Below are positions 9,401-17,407 of a DNA stretch of 64,000 nt, piece by piece (position 1 is the first letter of the stretch; every line of letters begins with the position of its first letter). The stretch is from Bradyrhizobium prioriisuperbiae (GTDB lineage: Bacteria; Pseudomonadota; Alphaproteobacteria; Rhizobiales; Xanthobacteraceae): contig NZ_CP135921.1 of assembly GCF_032397745.1 (NCBI RefSeq), positions 5,444,501 to 5,508,500 of the forward strand, read 5' to 3'. A model generated the notes under the pieces. It made no database searches. It saw only the letters and a list, made by a program, of their open reading frames with translations, and was not told the origin of the DNA. A program made the position numbers and the translations under genes.

Positions 9401-9852
9401 CGCAGCAAAGCAGTGAGACACAAGCCATCAGCGTCGAAAAGGTGCTGCCGTATGCGCCGGACAGAGTCTGGCGCACCCTGACTGACAGCGCGATGCTTGC
9501 CCGTTGGCTGATGCCGAACGATTTTGTCGCCGAGGTCGGTCATCGCTTCACTTTCAAGACCCGGCCGATGGGCGGCTGGGACGGGGTGGTGCATTGCGAA
9601 GTCCTGGTCTGCGATCCGCCGCGCTTGCTGCGCTACAGCTGGAAGGGCGGCTCGGACGACAATCCCAAATACGGCTCGCGGCTGGACAGCGTCGTGACTT
9701 GGACATTGACTGCGAGGGACGGAGGCACGCTGCTGCGGATGGAACATGCCGGCTTCCGCCTGCCGGGGAACCGGTTTGCCTTCGACGCGATGAAGCCGGG
9801 ATGGGAACGCGTCCTTGACAGCATCGCGCAGGTGACCGCCGAGGCCGACTGA
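9397..9852 (+). CDS. SRPBCC (AHSA1-type) domain protein
   Basis: 151 residues. AHSA1-like ligand-binding fold: VEKVLPYAPDRVWRTLTDSAMLARWLMPNDF at the N-terminus, middle strands GWDGVVHCEV and PPRLLRYSW, and a long C-terminal helix WERVLDSIAQV. Starts with GTG overlapping the arsR stop (GTGA). This ArsR-SRPBCC pair is a frequent bacterial two-gene unit in which the second protein probably binds a small hydrophobic ligand. The ligand is unknown. Confidence 0.88.
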   Translation: MTQQSSETQAISVEKVLPYAPDRVWRTLTDSAMLARWLMPNDFVAEVGHRFTFKTRPMGGWDGVVHCEVLVCDPPRLLRYSWKGGSDDNPKYGSRLDSVVTWTLTARDGGTLLRMEHAGFRLPGNRFAFDAMKPGWERVLDSIAQVTAEAD

Positions 9853-9872
9853 TCCCCGGGTGATGCAGACAC

Positions 9873-9907
9873 GGATAACGCGCGCCCCAGAGCGGCACGC
9901 GTTATCC
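9873..9907. repeat. Inverted repeat in the 9853-10196 gap
   Basis: Perfect 10-bp arms GGATAACGCG (9873-9882) and CGCGTTATCC (9898-9907), 20 bp after the SRPBCC stop. No T-run follows. Apart from this hairpin I see nothing in the 344-bp gap. Confidence 0.5.
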
Positions 9908-10196
9908 GGCTGCGACCATTTTCGGCTGACGCAAACGCAACAAACGCACGCTACAGAATACATGAACGGCTCGTCGAGCGCGGGGCAGCGTGAGCCGATT
10001 GTTTGAACGGGGTGCGACGCGGCCCTGACCGTTCGGTGACAGTCCACATGTGGTTGCCCCGCTGTCCTTATGCGGCGCTTACAAAGCAGGTTCGGCGTTC
10101 CCATCGAATTCCTATGCCGGTTCGCTCATATCTCGGGGATCAGACAGGTTGTTCCGCGGAGATGGTTTCCGCAGGATCCTCCAGGGAATAACGATC

Positions 10197-10391
10197 ATGG
10201 CTTCGGTTGTTTCAGCAGATTCAACGCCGCGTGCCTTCGGCCGCAAGAGCGGCCGCTCGCTGCCCGTCGCCGTCAGGCTGGCATTTGTCCGTGCCTATCG
10301 GGCACTGACCGAAGCCAGGATGCGGCGGATCCGGATGGAACTCAGGCTGCACGGCGTGCACGACGACCGTGATCCGGATCGAAAGGCCTGA
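10197..10391 (+). CDS. Small basic protein of unknown function
   Basis: 64 residues, very rich in Arg, with a predicted helix LAFVRAYRALTEARMRRIRMELRLHG that recalls the small Arg-rich DUF1127-like proteins of Rhizobiales, although no family motif is firm. Start: ATG 10197 after CAGGGA. It ends 10 bp before the convergent small secreted protein gene. The assignment as a gene rests on the ribosome site and amphipathic composition. Confidence 0.55.
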   Translation: MASVVSADSTPRAFGRKSGRSLPVAVRLAFVRAYRALTEARMRRIRMELRLHGVHDDRDPDRKA

Positions 10392-10400
10392 TCGCGCGCG

Positions 10401-10664
10401 TCAGCAGCCGCGGCAGATGCTCTTGATCCTGGTGTTGAGTAGTCTGTCGGCGTCGTCGGCGGCCTCGTTGAGACGCGCGTTGGTCCCGGTGCGTCGGCTC
10501 CGGGCGGACCGCGTACGGTGGTCCGGCGTACTGTCCAGACGCGCGCTCTTGTGAGCGTGGACGCCGCGCGCGCCATGCCGGCTGCGTGCCTCGGCATCCG
10601 GCGAAAGCACAGAGATCAGCAGCAGGGCTGACAGCATCAGTCCGGTCGTGCGTACTGGCGACAT
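10401..10664 (-). CDS. Small secreted protein of unknown function
   Basis: 87 residues. Begins with a plausible signal peptide (MLSALLLISVLSPDAEA around residues 10-26), then a His/Arg/Ser-rich segment and the tail RIKSICRGC with two cysteines. No good Shine-Dalgarno sequence is visible before the ATG, so the gene call rests on the signal peptide. Not recognised as a known family. Confidence 0.45.
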   Translation of the reverse strand: MSPVRTTGLMLSALLLISVLSPDAEARSRHGARGVHAHKSARLDSTPDHRTRSARSRRTGTNARLNEAADDADRLLNTRIKSICRGC

Positions 10665-11168
10665 TGGAGGAGCTCATTGGCAAAGCGCTTTGGGCGCGAT
10701 TGAGCCGCATCAAATAGGCCGAGCGCGGCAAAACTGCGGCGCGACTCTCAGTCGGCCAAGCGGGAATCCAGGCGGCAATCCAAGCGGCAATCGATGTCCG
10801 GATGCGGAGTCCGGATGCGGACGAAAGAAATCCCCAGATGTCGGTTGGACATTTCGGCGCCGCAATCTCTGCCATGCGACGTTCGGACGCCGCAGTGCAA
10901 TCGACCATGCCAAAATCCATAAAATTGGTTCACTTCAAGTCGCAGAGAACAACCGATCGCTTCAAACGTGCCGGAATACTTTGGCCGTGCCGGAAATTCG
11001 TCTCTCGATCGGGCGCTATGCGACATCGTTTCACCGCAAAACAAGTCTGCAGTGCTGACCATGCACTGCGTCACATCGCATGCTTGACGCAATGATTGCT
11101 GCGGCTATCGTTCGTGCGGGTCGTCATTGTCGTGTCGTCGCTATGGGGTAGCGTCCGTCGCAACATGA
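10665..11168. other. Gap without a convincing gene
   Basis: About 500 bp with only weak overlapping frames. The one visible structure is a short imperfect tandem repeat (GGCGGCAATC / AGCGGCAATCG, then TCCGGATGCGG twice) at about 10770-10820. No RNA gene or promoter could be assigned with confidence. Confidence 0.4.
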
Positions 11169-11186
11169 CCTGTTCTCGAGAACAGG
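11169..11186. promoter_or_regulatory. Perfect 18-bp palindrome upstream of a small Zn-ribbon gene
   Basis: CCTGTTCTCGAGAACAGG is fully palindromic and lies 20 bp before the ATG at 11207, where it could act as an operator. It resembles CTGT-N8-ACAG, the enterobacterial LexA box, but not the alphaproteobacterial GTTC-N7-GTTC form. Confidence 0.45.
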
Positions 11187-11206
11187 CAGATCAAGGGAGA
11201 AGCATT

Positions 11207-11407
11207 ATGGCTGCGGCTGAATTCAATTGCTCCCCGACCCAGAATCCCTGCGCCCAGTGCGGCCATCCAATTCCCCGCCCGACATGGTCGGAGCGCGGGC
11301 GCGATCGGATCTCGTTCGTATGGACGTGCGATTCCTGCGACTATCAGTTCACCACCATCGCCATCTTCAAGATGCCGACGCAGGGCGATCACAAGATCGC
11401 GGCCTGA
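11207..11407 (+). CDS. Small zinc-ribbon protein of unknown function
   Basis: 66 residues. Two CxxC pairs (CAQC near residue 15 and CDSC near residue 41) with an aromatic strand between them (RISFVWTC) and YQFTTIAIF after, a typical rubredoxin/zinc-ribbon layout. A strong ribosome site AGGGAGA stands six bases before the ATG. Upstream is a perfect palindrome. The function is not known; the protein could bind nucleic acid or act as a partner subunit. Confidence 0.75.
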   Translation: MAAAEFNCSPTQNPCAQCGHPIPRPTWSERGRDRISFVWTCDSCDYQFTTIAIFKMPTQGDHKIAA

Positions 11408-11536
11408 ACCTCAGAAGCCGTAGATCGATATCCCGATCGCAAACGCCAGCAGCGAGCCGGCGGCAACAACCGTCGGCAGGCAGACCAGCACGGTTGCGGC
11501 GGCCAGGCTTCTGTTCACCACCCCGCCCTTGCAGAT

Positions 11537-11652
11537 GTAGGATGGGTTGAGCTCTTGCGAAACCCATCATCTTGCCGTTAGTCGCCGTCGCTGTTGTCGC
11601 TATCTCGGCAACGGGGGACGCGATGGGTATCGCTGCGCTCAACCCATCCTAC
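11537..11652. repeat. Long inverted repeat with GTAGGATGGGTTGAGC arms
   Basis: Perfect 16-bp arms GTAGGATGGGTTGAGC (11537-11552) and GCTCAACCCATCCTAC (11637-11652), with further imperfect pairing inside (AACCCATC / GATGGGT). This arm sequence recurs widely in proteobacterial intergenic DNA. It fills the middle of the 394-bp gap before the GST gene. Confidence 0.8.
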
Positions 11653-11801
11653 GGCACTCCTGCCGCGGGTGTCGAAGCCGTGCAGCACCACCGACGGCAC
11701 AACTTGTCACATACCATCCTGGCACCGCACAATGCCGACTCAAGGGCTGGTGGAAATCGCTGGCCGCGCCAGGCCTCGAGTCCACCACAAGGATCTCCCG
11801 C

Positions 11802-12509
11802 ATGCGTTATGAACTGCATTACTGGCCGATGATCCAGGGCCGCGGCGAATACGTTCGCCTGGCGCTGGAAGAGGCCGGCGCTGACTATGTCGACGTTGCG
11901 CGTGGTAGCCGCGGCATGGCGGCAATGGATCGGTTGATGGAGGGGAAGGGCACGAAAACGCCGCCGTTCGCACCGCCGTTTCTGGTCGCCGGCAAGCAGG
12001 TGATCGGCCAGACCGCCAACATCCTGCTTTATCTCGGTGCGCGGCATGGGCTGGCGCCGAAGGCGGAGCCGGGGCGGCTGTGGGTGCATCAGCTCCAGCT
12101 CACCATCGCCGATTTTGTGGGGGAGATCCACGATACCCATCATCCGCTCGGACCGTCGCTGTATTACGAGGACCAGGTGCCGGAAGCGAAAAAGCGATCG
12201 GTGGATTTTCGCAAAGCGCGCGCGCCGAAATATCTCGATTACTTCGAGGGTCTGGTGAAGCAGAACGGTCCCTATCTCACCGGCCGCCGGCTGACCTACG
12301 CCGACCTCTCGCTGTTCCAGATCGTCGAAGGGCTGCGTTATGCCTTTCCCAAGGCGATGAAAAAGATCGAGAAGGATATCCCGCGCATCGTCGAACTGCA
12401 CGATCGGGTTGCGGAAAGGCCGAACATCCGTGCGTATCTCGCGAGCGAGCGCCGGATTCCGTTCAACGAGGAGGGAATCTTCCGCTGCTATCCGGCGCTG
12501 GATGGGTAG
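11802..12509 (+). CDS. Glutathione S-transferase
   Basis: 235 residues with an N-terminal thioredoxin-like half (YELHYWPMIQGRGEYVRLALEEAGADY, then PPFLVAGKQVIGQTANILLYLG) and an all-helical C-terminal half with the N-capping-box-like region GRRLTYADLSLFQIVEGL. The Tyr in ELHYWPMIQGRGE is the likely glutathione-activating residue. Start: ATG 11802 after AAGGA. Soluble cytoplasmic enzyme. No functional link to the adjacent transposase. Confidence 0.88.
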   Translation: MRYELHYWPMIQGRGEYVRLALEEAGADYVDVARGSRGMAAMDRLMEGKGTKTPPFAPPFLVAGKQVIGQTANILLYLGARHGLAPKAEPGRLWVHQLQLTIADFVGEIHDTHHPLGPSLYYEDQVPEAKKRSVDFRKARAPKYLDYFEGLVKQNGPYLTGRRLTYADLSLFQIVEGLRYAFPKAMKKIEKDIPRIVELHDRVAERPNIRAYLASERRIPFNEEGIFRCYPALDG

Positions 12510-12560
12510 CCCGAGTTCGCGGATTCGCGCTGGAAAATCGCGATTTTGCGATTTTTTGGC

Positions 12561-12629
12561 GAGCTAAGTCTTTGATCTGCAAAGGGTGAGGTGTCCGGAA
12601 TCGGCCGAAAACGGCTGTAGTGAAGACCT
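12561..12629. repeat. Left flank of the transposase: two short repeats
   Basis: GAGCTAAGTCTTTGATCTG (12561-12579) and GCTGTAGTGAAGACCT (12614-12629). Both recur in the same orientation after the transposase gene, at 14465-14483 (17 of 19 identical) and 14446-14461 (identical). They are direct repeats, so they are not the terminal inverted repeats of the element. Confidence 0.6.
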
Positions 12630-12674
12630 ACCGGATTCCCAATGACGTGACGGTGCGGATAGATTCGCAGCGCC

Positions 12675-14471
12675 ATGTTCCTGCGACGCACCGAGCGAAA
12701 GAAGAACGGCAAGACGCACAGCTACTGGAACGTTGTCGAGAACAAGCGTCTCGATAACGGGCGAGTGGTGCAGCGGCATGTGCTGTATCTCGGTGAGATC
12801 AATTCCTCGCAGGCAGCGGCGTGGCGCAAGGCGATCGACGTGCTCGACGAAGACGCCGGACATGCGCGAACGTTGTCGCTGTTTCCGGAAGATCGATGCG
12901 AGGCGATCGCGGGCGATGCGTCGATCGTCCAGCTACGCCTGTCCGAGATGCAGCTTCGACGTCCGCGGCAATGGGGCGCCTGCTGGCTGGCCGGACAGTT
13001 GTGGCAGGAGCTTCAGCTCGATTGGTTCTGGGCAGAGCGGCTGCCGCCAAGCCGCAAGAAGACGAGGTGGGACCAGATCCTGCAGGTGCTGGCAACCTAC
13101 CGGCTGATCGCGCCGGGCAGCGAGTGGCGGCTGCATCGGCAATGGTTCGGTCAGAGCGCAATGGCCGATCTTCTGGGAGCAGACTTCGGCCTCGCGGAAG
13201 AGCACAAACTCTATGCCTGCCACGATCTGCTGCTCGCGCATAAGGAGGCGCTATTCTCGCATCTGGTCGGGCGTTGGCGCGATTTGTTCAATGCCGACTT
13301 CGACGTGCTGCTGTACGATCTGACCAGCAGCTACTTCGAGGTCAACGCATCGGACTTGCCGGAAGGCAGCAAGCGCCGCCACGGCTACAGCCGCGACAAG
13401 CGGCCGGATTGCCCGCAAGTGGTAATCGCGCTGGTGGTGACGCCCGATGGCTTGCCGTTGGCTTACGAGGTGCTGCCCGGCAACACCGCTGACAACAAGA
13501 CACTGCGGATGTTCCTTGCCAAGATCGAGCAGCAATACGGCAAGGCGCGCCGGGTCTGGGTGATGGATCGTGGCGTGCCGACCGAGGCCGTGCTGGCCGA
13601 AATGCGCCACAGCGATCCGCCAGTGCAATATCTGGTCGGTACGCCGAAGGGACGCCTGAACCGGCTGGAGAAGCATCTGCTGGACAAGCCCTGGCAGGAC
13701 GCGCGGGAGGGCGTGCAGGTCAAATTGTTGTCCGAGGACGGTGAGCTCTACGTCTTCGCTCAAAGCGCCGATCGGATCAGTAAGGAACGCGCGATGCGCC
13801 GGCGGCAGCTGAAGTGGTTGTGGAAACGGCTCAGGCAAATCGATGCGATGGAGATCACGCGCGAAGAATTGCTGATGAAGCTTGGCGGCGCGCGATCCAA
13901 AGCGCCGGCGGCCTGGCGTCTGGTCGATATCGAGATCGACAAGCAGCGCCCGAGCTTCAGCTTCGCACTCAATCGAAACAGATTGAGAAAGACCCGACGT
14001 CGCGAAGGCCGTTATCTGCTGCGCACCAACCTCGCCGACAATGACCCCGCCCAGCTCTGGCAATACTACGTCCAACTCGTTGCCGTCGAAGAAGCGTTCC
14101 GCAATCTCAAGGGCGACCTGGCGATTCGTCCGGTGTTCCATCAAGACGAGGTCCGGATCGAGGCCCACATCTTCATCGCCTTCCTGGCCTACTGCATGCA
14201 GGTCACGCTGACGCGCCGGCTTCATGCCCTCGCATCGGGCTTGACCGCACGTCGCGCGCTCGAAAAGTTCGCCGCCATCCAGATGATCGACGTCCATCTG
14301 CCGACCACAGATGGGCGCGAGATCCTGCTCACCCGCTACACCCATCCCGAACCGGAACTGCAGCTCCTGATTGATCGGCTGAAGCTCCGGCTGCCACCGC
14401 AACCGCCGCCCAGGATCACCACAGCCGCCGTCAACCAAGCCAGCCGCTGTAGTGAAGACCTTTCGAGCTAA
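12675..14471 (+). CDS. Transposase, IS1634/IS4-like DDE family
   Basis: 598 residues and uninterrupted. Shows the DDE nuclease fold: first Asp in LLYDLTSSYFE (about residue 215), second in VWVMDRGVPTEA (about 297), and the Glu region VEEAFRNLKGDLAIRPVFHQ near the C-terminus. The N-terminus MFLRRTERKKNGKTHSYWNVVENKR is typical of the IS1634 group. All catalytic residues are present, so it may be active. The terminal inverted repeats could not be fixed by eye. The C-terminal codons (RCSEDLSS) are part of a 16-bp repeat also found 47 bp before the start. Confidence 0.88.
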   Translation: MFLRRTERKKNGKTHSYWNVVENKRLDNGRVVQRHVLYLGEINSSQAAAWRKAIDVLDEDAGHARTLSLFPEDRCEAIAGDASIVQLRLSEMQLRRPRQWGACWLAGQLWQELQLDWFWAERLPPSRKKTRWDQILQVLATYRLIAPGSEWRLHRQWFGQSAMADLLGADFGLAEEHKLYACHDLLLAHKEALFSHLVGRWRDLFNADFDVLLYDLTSSYFEVNASDLPEGSKRRHGYSRDKRPDCPQVVIALVVTPDGLPLAYEVLPGNTADNKTLRMFLAKIEQQYGKARRVWVMDRGVPTEAVLAEMRHSDPPVQYLVGTPKGRLNRLEKHLLDKPWQDAREGVQVKLLSEDGELYVFAQSADRISKERAMRRRQLKWLWKRLRQIDAMEITREELLMKLGGARSKAPAAWRLVDIEIDKQRPSFSFALNRNRLRKTRRREGRYLLRTNLADNDPAQLWQYYVQLVAVEEAFRNLKGDLAIRPVFHQDEVRIEAHIFIAFLAYCMQVTLTRRLHALASGLTARRALEKFAAIQMIDVHLPTTDGREILLTRYTHPEPELQLLIDRLKLRLPPQPPPRITTAAVNQASRCSEDLSS

Positions 14472-14483
14472 GCCATTGATCTG
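14446..14483. repeat. Right flank repeats of the transposase
   Basis: GCTGTAGTGAAGACCT (14446-14461), identical to 12614-12629, overlaps the last codons of the transposase. It is followed at once by GAGCTAAGCCATTGATCTG (14465-14483), matching 12561-12579 at 17 of 19 bases. On the left the same two blocks are in the opposite order, 34 bp apart. Confidence 0.6.
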
Positions 14484-14552
14484 GCTGATGTCGACCCTTC
14501 AAAAACCCGCCAATCCGCGAAGACGGGGTAGCGCGTAACGATACGAAGTTAT

Positions 14553-14674
14553 CCGTCACCCTGAGGTGGCCGTGCGTAGCGCGGCCCTCGAAGGGCGACG
14601 GCCGGGGCCGTTGATCCTTCGAGGCTCGCCCTGCGGTGCAAGCGCACCGCAGGGGTCGCACCTCAGGATGACGG
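14553..14674. repeat. Palindromic repeat family A, copy 1
   Basis: Long imperfect palindrome beginning CCGTCACCCTGAGGTGG and ending CACCTCAGGATGACGG, with inner pairs GGCCCTCGAAGGGC and ATCCTTCGAGGCTCGCC. Same family as 21564, 28119, 33100 and 59895, here in the opposite orientation to the others. Confidence 0.9.
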
Positions 14675-14705
14675 AGAAATGTTTGAGAGAAAGCCTTACC
14701 TCACT

Positions 14706-14828
14706 TCACCGGATCGATCGGCGAGGGCGGGGTGCCGCCGGCTTCGATGGCTTCGCCGGCCGCGAGGCAGAGATCTTCGCGGAAGCGGCTGGAGGCGATC
14801 TGCACGCCGACCGGCGTGCGGCCGACCA
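14706..14828 (-). pseudogene. Duplicated 3' fragment of the amidase gene
   Basis: These 123 bp repeat the last part of the neighbouring amidase gene (14878-15000) at near-identity; I see two differing bases by eye. On the minus strand the fragment encodes the amidase C-terminus (...GEAIEAGGTPPSPIDPVK-stop). It has no start or upstream part, so it is a non-functional remnant. The two copies are separated by a short palindrome-bearing spacer (14829-14877). Confidence 0.88.
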
Positions 14829-14866
14829 GCGGTTTCCCGGATGTTGCTTCGCTCATCCGGGCTACT
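14829..14866. repeat. Short palindrome between the two amidase 3' ends
   Basis: TTCCCGGATG...CATCCGGG with a GCTTCGCT loop, a common Rhizobiales hairpin (CCCGGATG / CATCCGGG). It lies exactly between the duplicated and the real amidase 3' ends and may mark the rearrangement point. Confidence 0.6.
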
Positions 14867-14869
14867 TGT

Positions 14870-16270
14870 TTACGCTGTCACCGGATCGATCGGCGAGGGC
14901 GGCGTGCCGCCGGCTTCGATCGCTTCGCCGGCCGCGAGGCAGAGATCTTCGCGGAAGCGGCTGGAGGCGATCTGCACGCCGACCGGCGTGCGGCCGACCA
15001 GGCCCGTCGAGACCACGAGGCCGGGCAGCCCCAGAAAAGGCAGGCCGATCTGCGGCATCTGCGCATGCCAGATCTCGGCGAAGCTCTTTTCATCCCGCAT
15101 GTCCTGCTGGTTGGCGAAGGGCAGTTCGCCCGACACCGGCATCACCAGCACCGCATATTTCTCGAAGAACGCCAGCCACTCGCGCACCAGAGTCGCGCGC
15201 CGGGTCAAGAGGGTCGAGAATTTGGCGAGGTCGAACGCCTTGGCCCGCTCGCGATGATTGCGCAGCACATTGATGGCGGCGGGATCGCCTTCCCTTTCGG
15301 CAGCGGCCACCTGCGCGTCGTAATTGTCGGCGAGCCAGAGCAGGGTCTGATAATCGGACGGCTCCGCCAGCGGCGGCGTGGCGACCTCCTCAATCACCCA
15401 GCCGGCGCGCTCCAGCCGCTTTGCGGCATCGAGCACCGCGGCCTTGATGTCGGGTGCGACCTTGAGGCCGTCGGGCGCAACGCAGACCGCGGCGCGTTTG
15501 GCGGCCTTCGGCCCTTCGAGCGGCGCCGGCACCCACCAGGGATCGCGGGGATCGCGCGCCGACATGACTGCTAGCGCAAGACGCAGATCACCGATGCTGC
15601 GCGCCAGCGGGCCGGAGACCGCGCCCATCTGCGGGCCGATCGGGCGCTCCGGCGATGACGGATTCCAGGCGGGGATGCGCCCGAGCGTCGGCCGCAGGCC
15701 GTGCACGCCGCAGGCGTACGCCGGGTAACGAACAGAGCCCGCGATATCGGTGCCATGGGCGATATGCCCGATGCCGGCGGCAACCGCGGCGCCTGCCCCG
15801 CCGGAGGAGCCGCCCGGCGTCAGCGCGGGATCGCGCGGGTTCTTGGTCTCGCCATGCAACTGGTTGGAGGTGAACCAGCGGTACGAGAACGCCGGGGTGT
15901 TGGTGCGGCCGACAATGACGGCGCCTGCCTTCAGCAGGTTGTCCACCACGGGGTTATTGGACGTCGCGATCAGGTCGCGCTGCAGCCTCAAGCCATTGGT
16001 GGTGGCGAAGCCGGCCTGGTCGACATTGACCTTGATCGTGATCGGCACGCCGGCGAGCGGGCCCACCTCGTTGCCGCGCTTGATGGCCGCATCGATGAAA
16101 TCGGCGCGGGCCAGCACATCATCGGGCCGGTGGTCGACCACGGCGTTGATGGCGGGATTGACCGCATCCAGGCGCTTGAGCGCCGCGGTGGCCGCGTCGC
16201 GCGCAGACGCCTTGCCCGCACGGATCAGGGCCGCCAGATCCGTTGCCGTCAATTGCCAGAGTTCAGTCAT
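14870..16270 (-). CDS. Amidase-signature-family amidase
   Basis: 466 residues, normal for the family. It hydrolyses amide bonds using the Ser-cisSer-Lys triad: Lys in TIKVNVDQ (about residue 79), Ser in the glycine-rich signature TPGGSSGGAGAAVAAG (about 152) and the nucleophile Ser in GTDIAGSVRYPA (about 177). The substrate is unknown; close relatives include GatA-like and aliphatic amidases. No GatB or GatC gene lies nearby, so a catabolic role is more likely than a role in tRNA charging. Its last 123 bp are duplicated downstream. Confidence 0.9.
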   Translation of the reverse strand: MTELWQLTATDLAALIRAGKASARDAATAALKRLDAVNPAINAVVDHRPDDVLARADFIDAAIKRGNEVGPLAGVPITIKVNVDQAGFATTNGLRLQRDLIATSNNPVVDNLLKAGAVIVGRTNTPAFSYRWFTSNQLHGETKNPRDPALTPGGSSGGAGAAVAAGIGHIAHGTDIAGSVRYPAYACGVHGLRPTLGRIPAWNPSSPERPIGPQMGAVSGPLARSIGDLRLALAVMSARDPRDPWWVPAPLEGPKAAKRAAVCVAPDGLKVAPDIKAAVLDAAKRLERAGWVIEEVATPPLAEPSDYQTLLWLADNYDAQVAAAEREGDPAAINVLRNHRERAKAFDLAKFSTLLTRRATLVREWLAFFEKYAVLVMPVSGELPFANQQDMRDEKSFAEIWHAQMPQIGLPFLGLPGLVVSTGLVGRTPVGVQIASSRFREDLCLAAGEAIEAGGTPPSPIDPVTA

Positions 16271-16525
16271 GCGCCGTCCTTGTCAGGGTTCGATGTGCAG
16301 GGTCGATGTGAGCGTCTGATGGGGATTATCACGAGGACGGCGGGGTGGGGCAAGGCGATCGAAATGCGGGGCGAGGCTGCGCCTGGAGTATGCTGGCCAT
16401 TGCCTTTGCCGGGCCAAGCCGCTATCAGGCGGGCCTCTGCGCAACTGGCGCTTTGATGGACCACCATCGGGGAACGCAGGGACGATCTGCCGCGCGCCTG
16501 GGCACCACTCTCAACAGGAGGTGCC

Positions 16526-17404
16526 ATGACTGCGACAATCATGACTGCGGCCATCATTGACGGACATCACCACGCTCAAACCCTGCTCGACGCCGTTGCG
16601 GTTGAGCTCGTTCAGCTCCCGCGCGCGCCCGGTCTGGCCGTCGTGCTGGTCGGCGACGATCCGGCCAGTCACATCTATGTCCGTGGCAAGGTCGCGATGG
16701 CTTCGAGGCTGGGCCTGCGCGGCGAAGCCGAGATCCTGCCTGACAGCGTCACCGAAGCCGAGCTGCTTGCGGTCATTGCGACCCTGAATGCACGGGACGA
16801 CATCGACGGCATCCTGGTGCAGCTGCCGCTGCCCGCGCACATCACCACCCTGCGTATCATGGCCGCGATCGATCCGGCCAAGGATGTCGACGGTCTGCAT
16901 GCCCTCAATGCCGGCCGCCTGCTGCATGGCGCGGATTCGCTGGTGCCCTGCACACCGCTGGGCTGCCTCAAGCTGATCAAATCGGTCGTGCCGGATCTCA
17001 CCGGTCGCCACGCGGTGGTGATCGGCAGCTCCAATATCGTGGGCAAGCCGATGGCCGCGCTGCTGCTGGACGAACGGGCGACCGTGACCCAAACCCATGT
17101 CCACACCCGCGACATCCAGTTCATCTGCCGCGGCGCGGATATCCTGGTCAGTGCGGTCGGCAAGCCGGGCCTGGTGCGCGGCGACTGGATCAAGCCCCGC
17201 GCCATCGTCATCGATGTCGGCACCACGCGCGTGGCGCGGCCGGACGGCGGCTACGATACGCGTGGTGACGTCGCGTTTGAGGAGGCGGTGCAGGTGGCCG
17301 GCGCCATCACGCCGGTGCCGCGCGGCGTCGGTCCGATGACCATTGCCTGCCTGATGGAGAACACGGTGAAGGCGGCGAAGGCCCGGTTGCGCCGCGCCTT
17401 GTAG
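16526..17404 (+). CDS. folD: FolD-like methylenetetrahydrofolate dehydrogenase/cyclohydrolase (divergent)
   Basis: 292 residues. FolD interconverts 5,10-methylene-, methenyl- and 10-formyl-tetrahydrofolate with NADP. The catalytic Lys is present in SHIYVRGKVAMASRLGL (about residue 53), and PCTPLGCLKL, SNIVGKPMAALLL, RPDGGYDTRGDVAF and TPVPRGVGPMTIACL are all recognisable. Two usually firm positions differ: GRSNIVGKP is GSSNIVGKP, and the CHSRT-type segment reads THVHTRDI. This suggests a second, divergent FolD, perhaps tied to one-carbon or demethylation catabolism. A strong ribosome site AGGAGGT precedes ATG 16526. Confidence 0.85.
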   Translation: MTATIMTAAIIDGHHHAQTLLDAVAVELVQLPRAPGLAVVLVGDDPASHIYVRGKVAMASRLGLRGEAEILPDSVTEAELLAVIATLNARDDIDGILVQLPLPAHITTLRIMAAIDPAKDVDGLHALNAGRLLHGADSLVPCTPLGCLKLIKSVVPDLTGRHAVVIGSSNIVGKPMAALLLDERATVTQTHVHTRDIQFICRGADILVSAVGKPGLVRGDWIKPRAIVIDVGTTRVARPDGGYDTRGDVAFEEAVQVAGAITPVPRGVGPMTIACLMENTVKAAKARLRRAL

Positions 17405-17407
17405 CAG

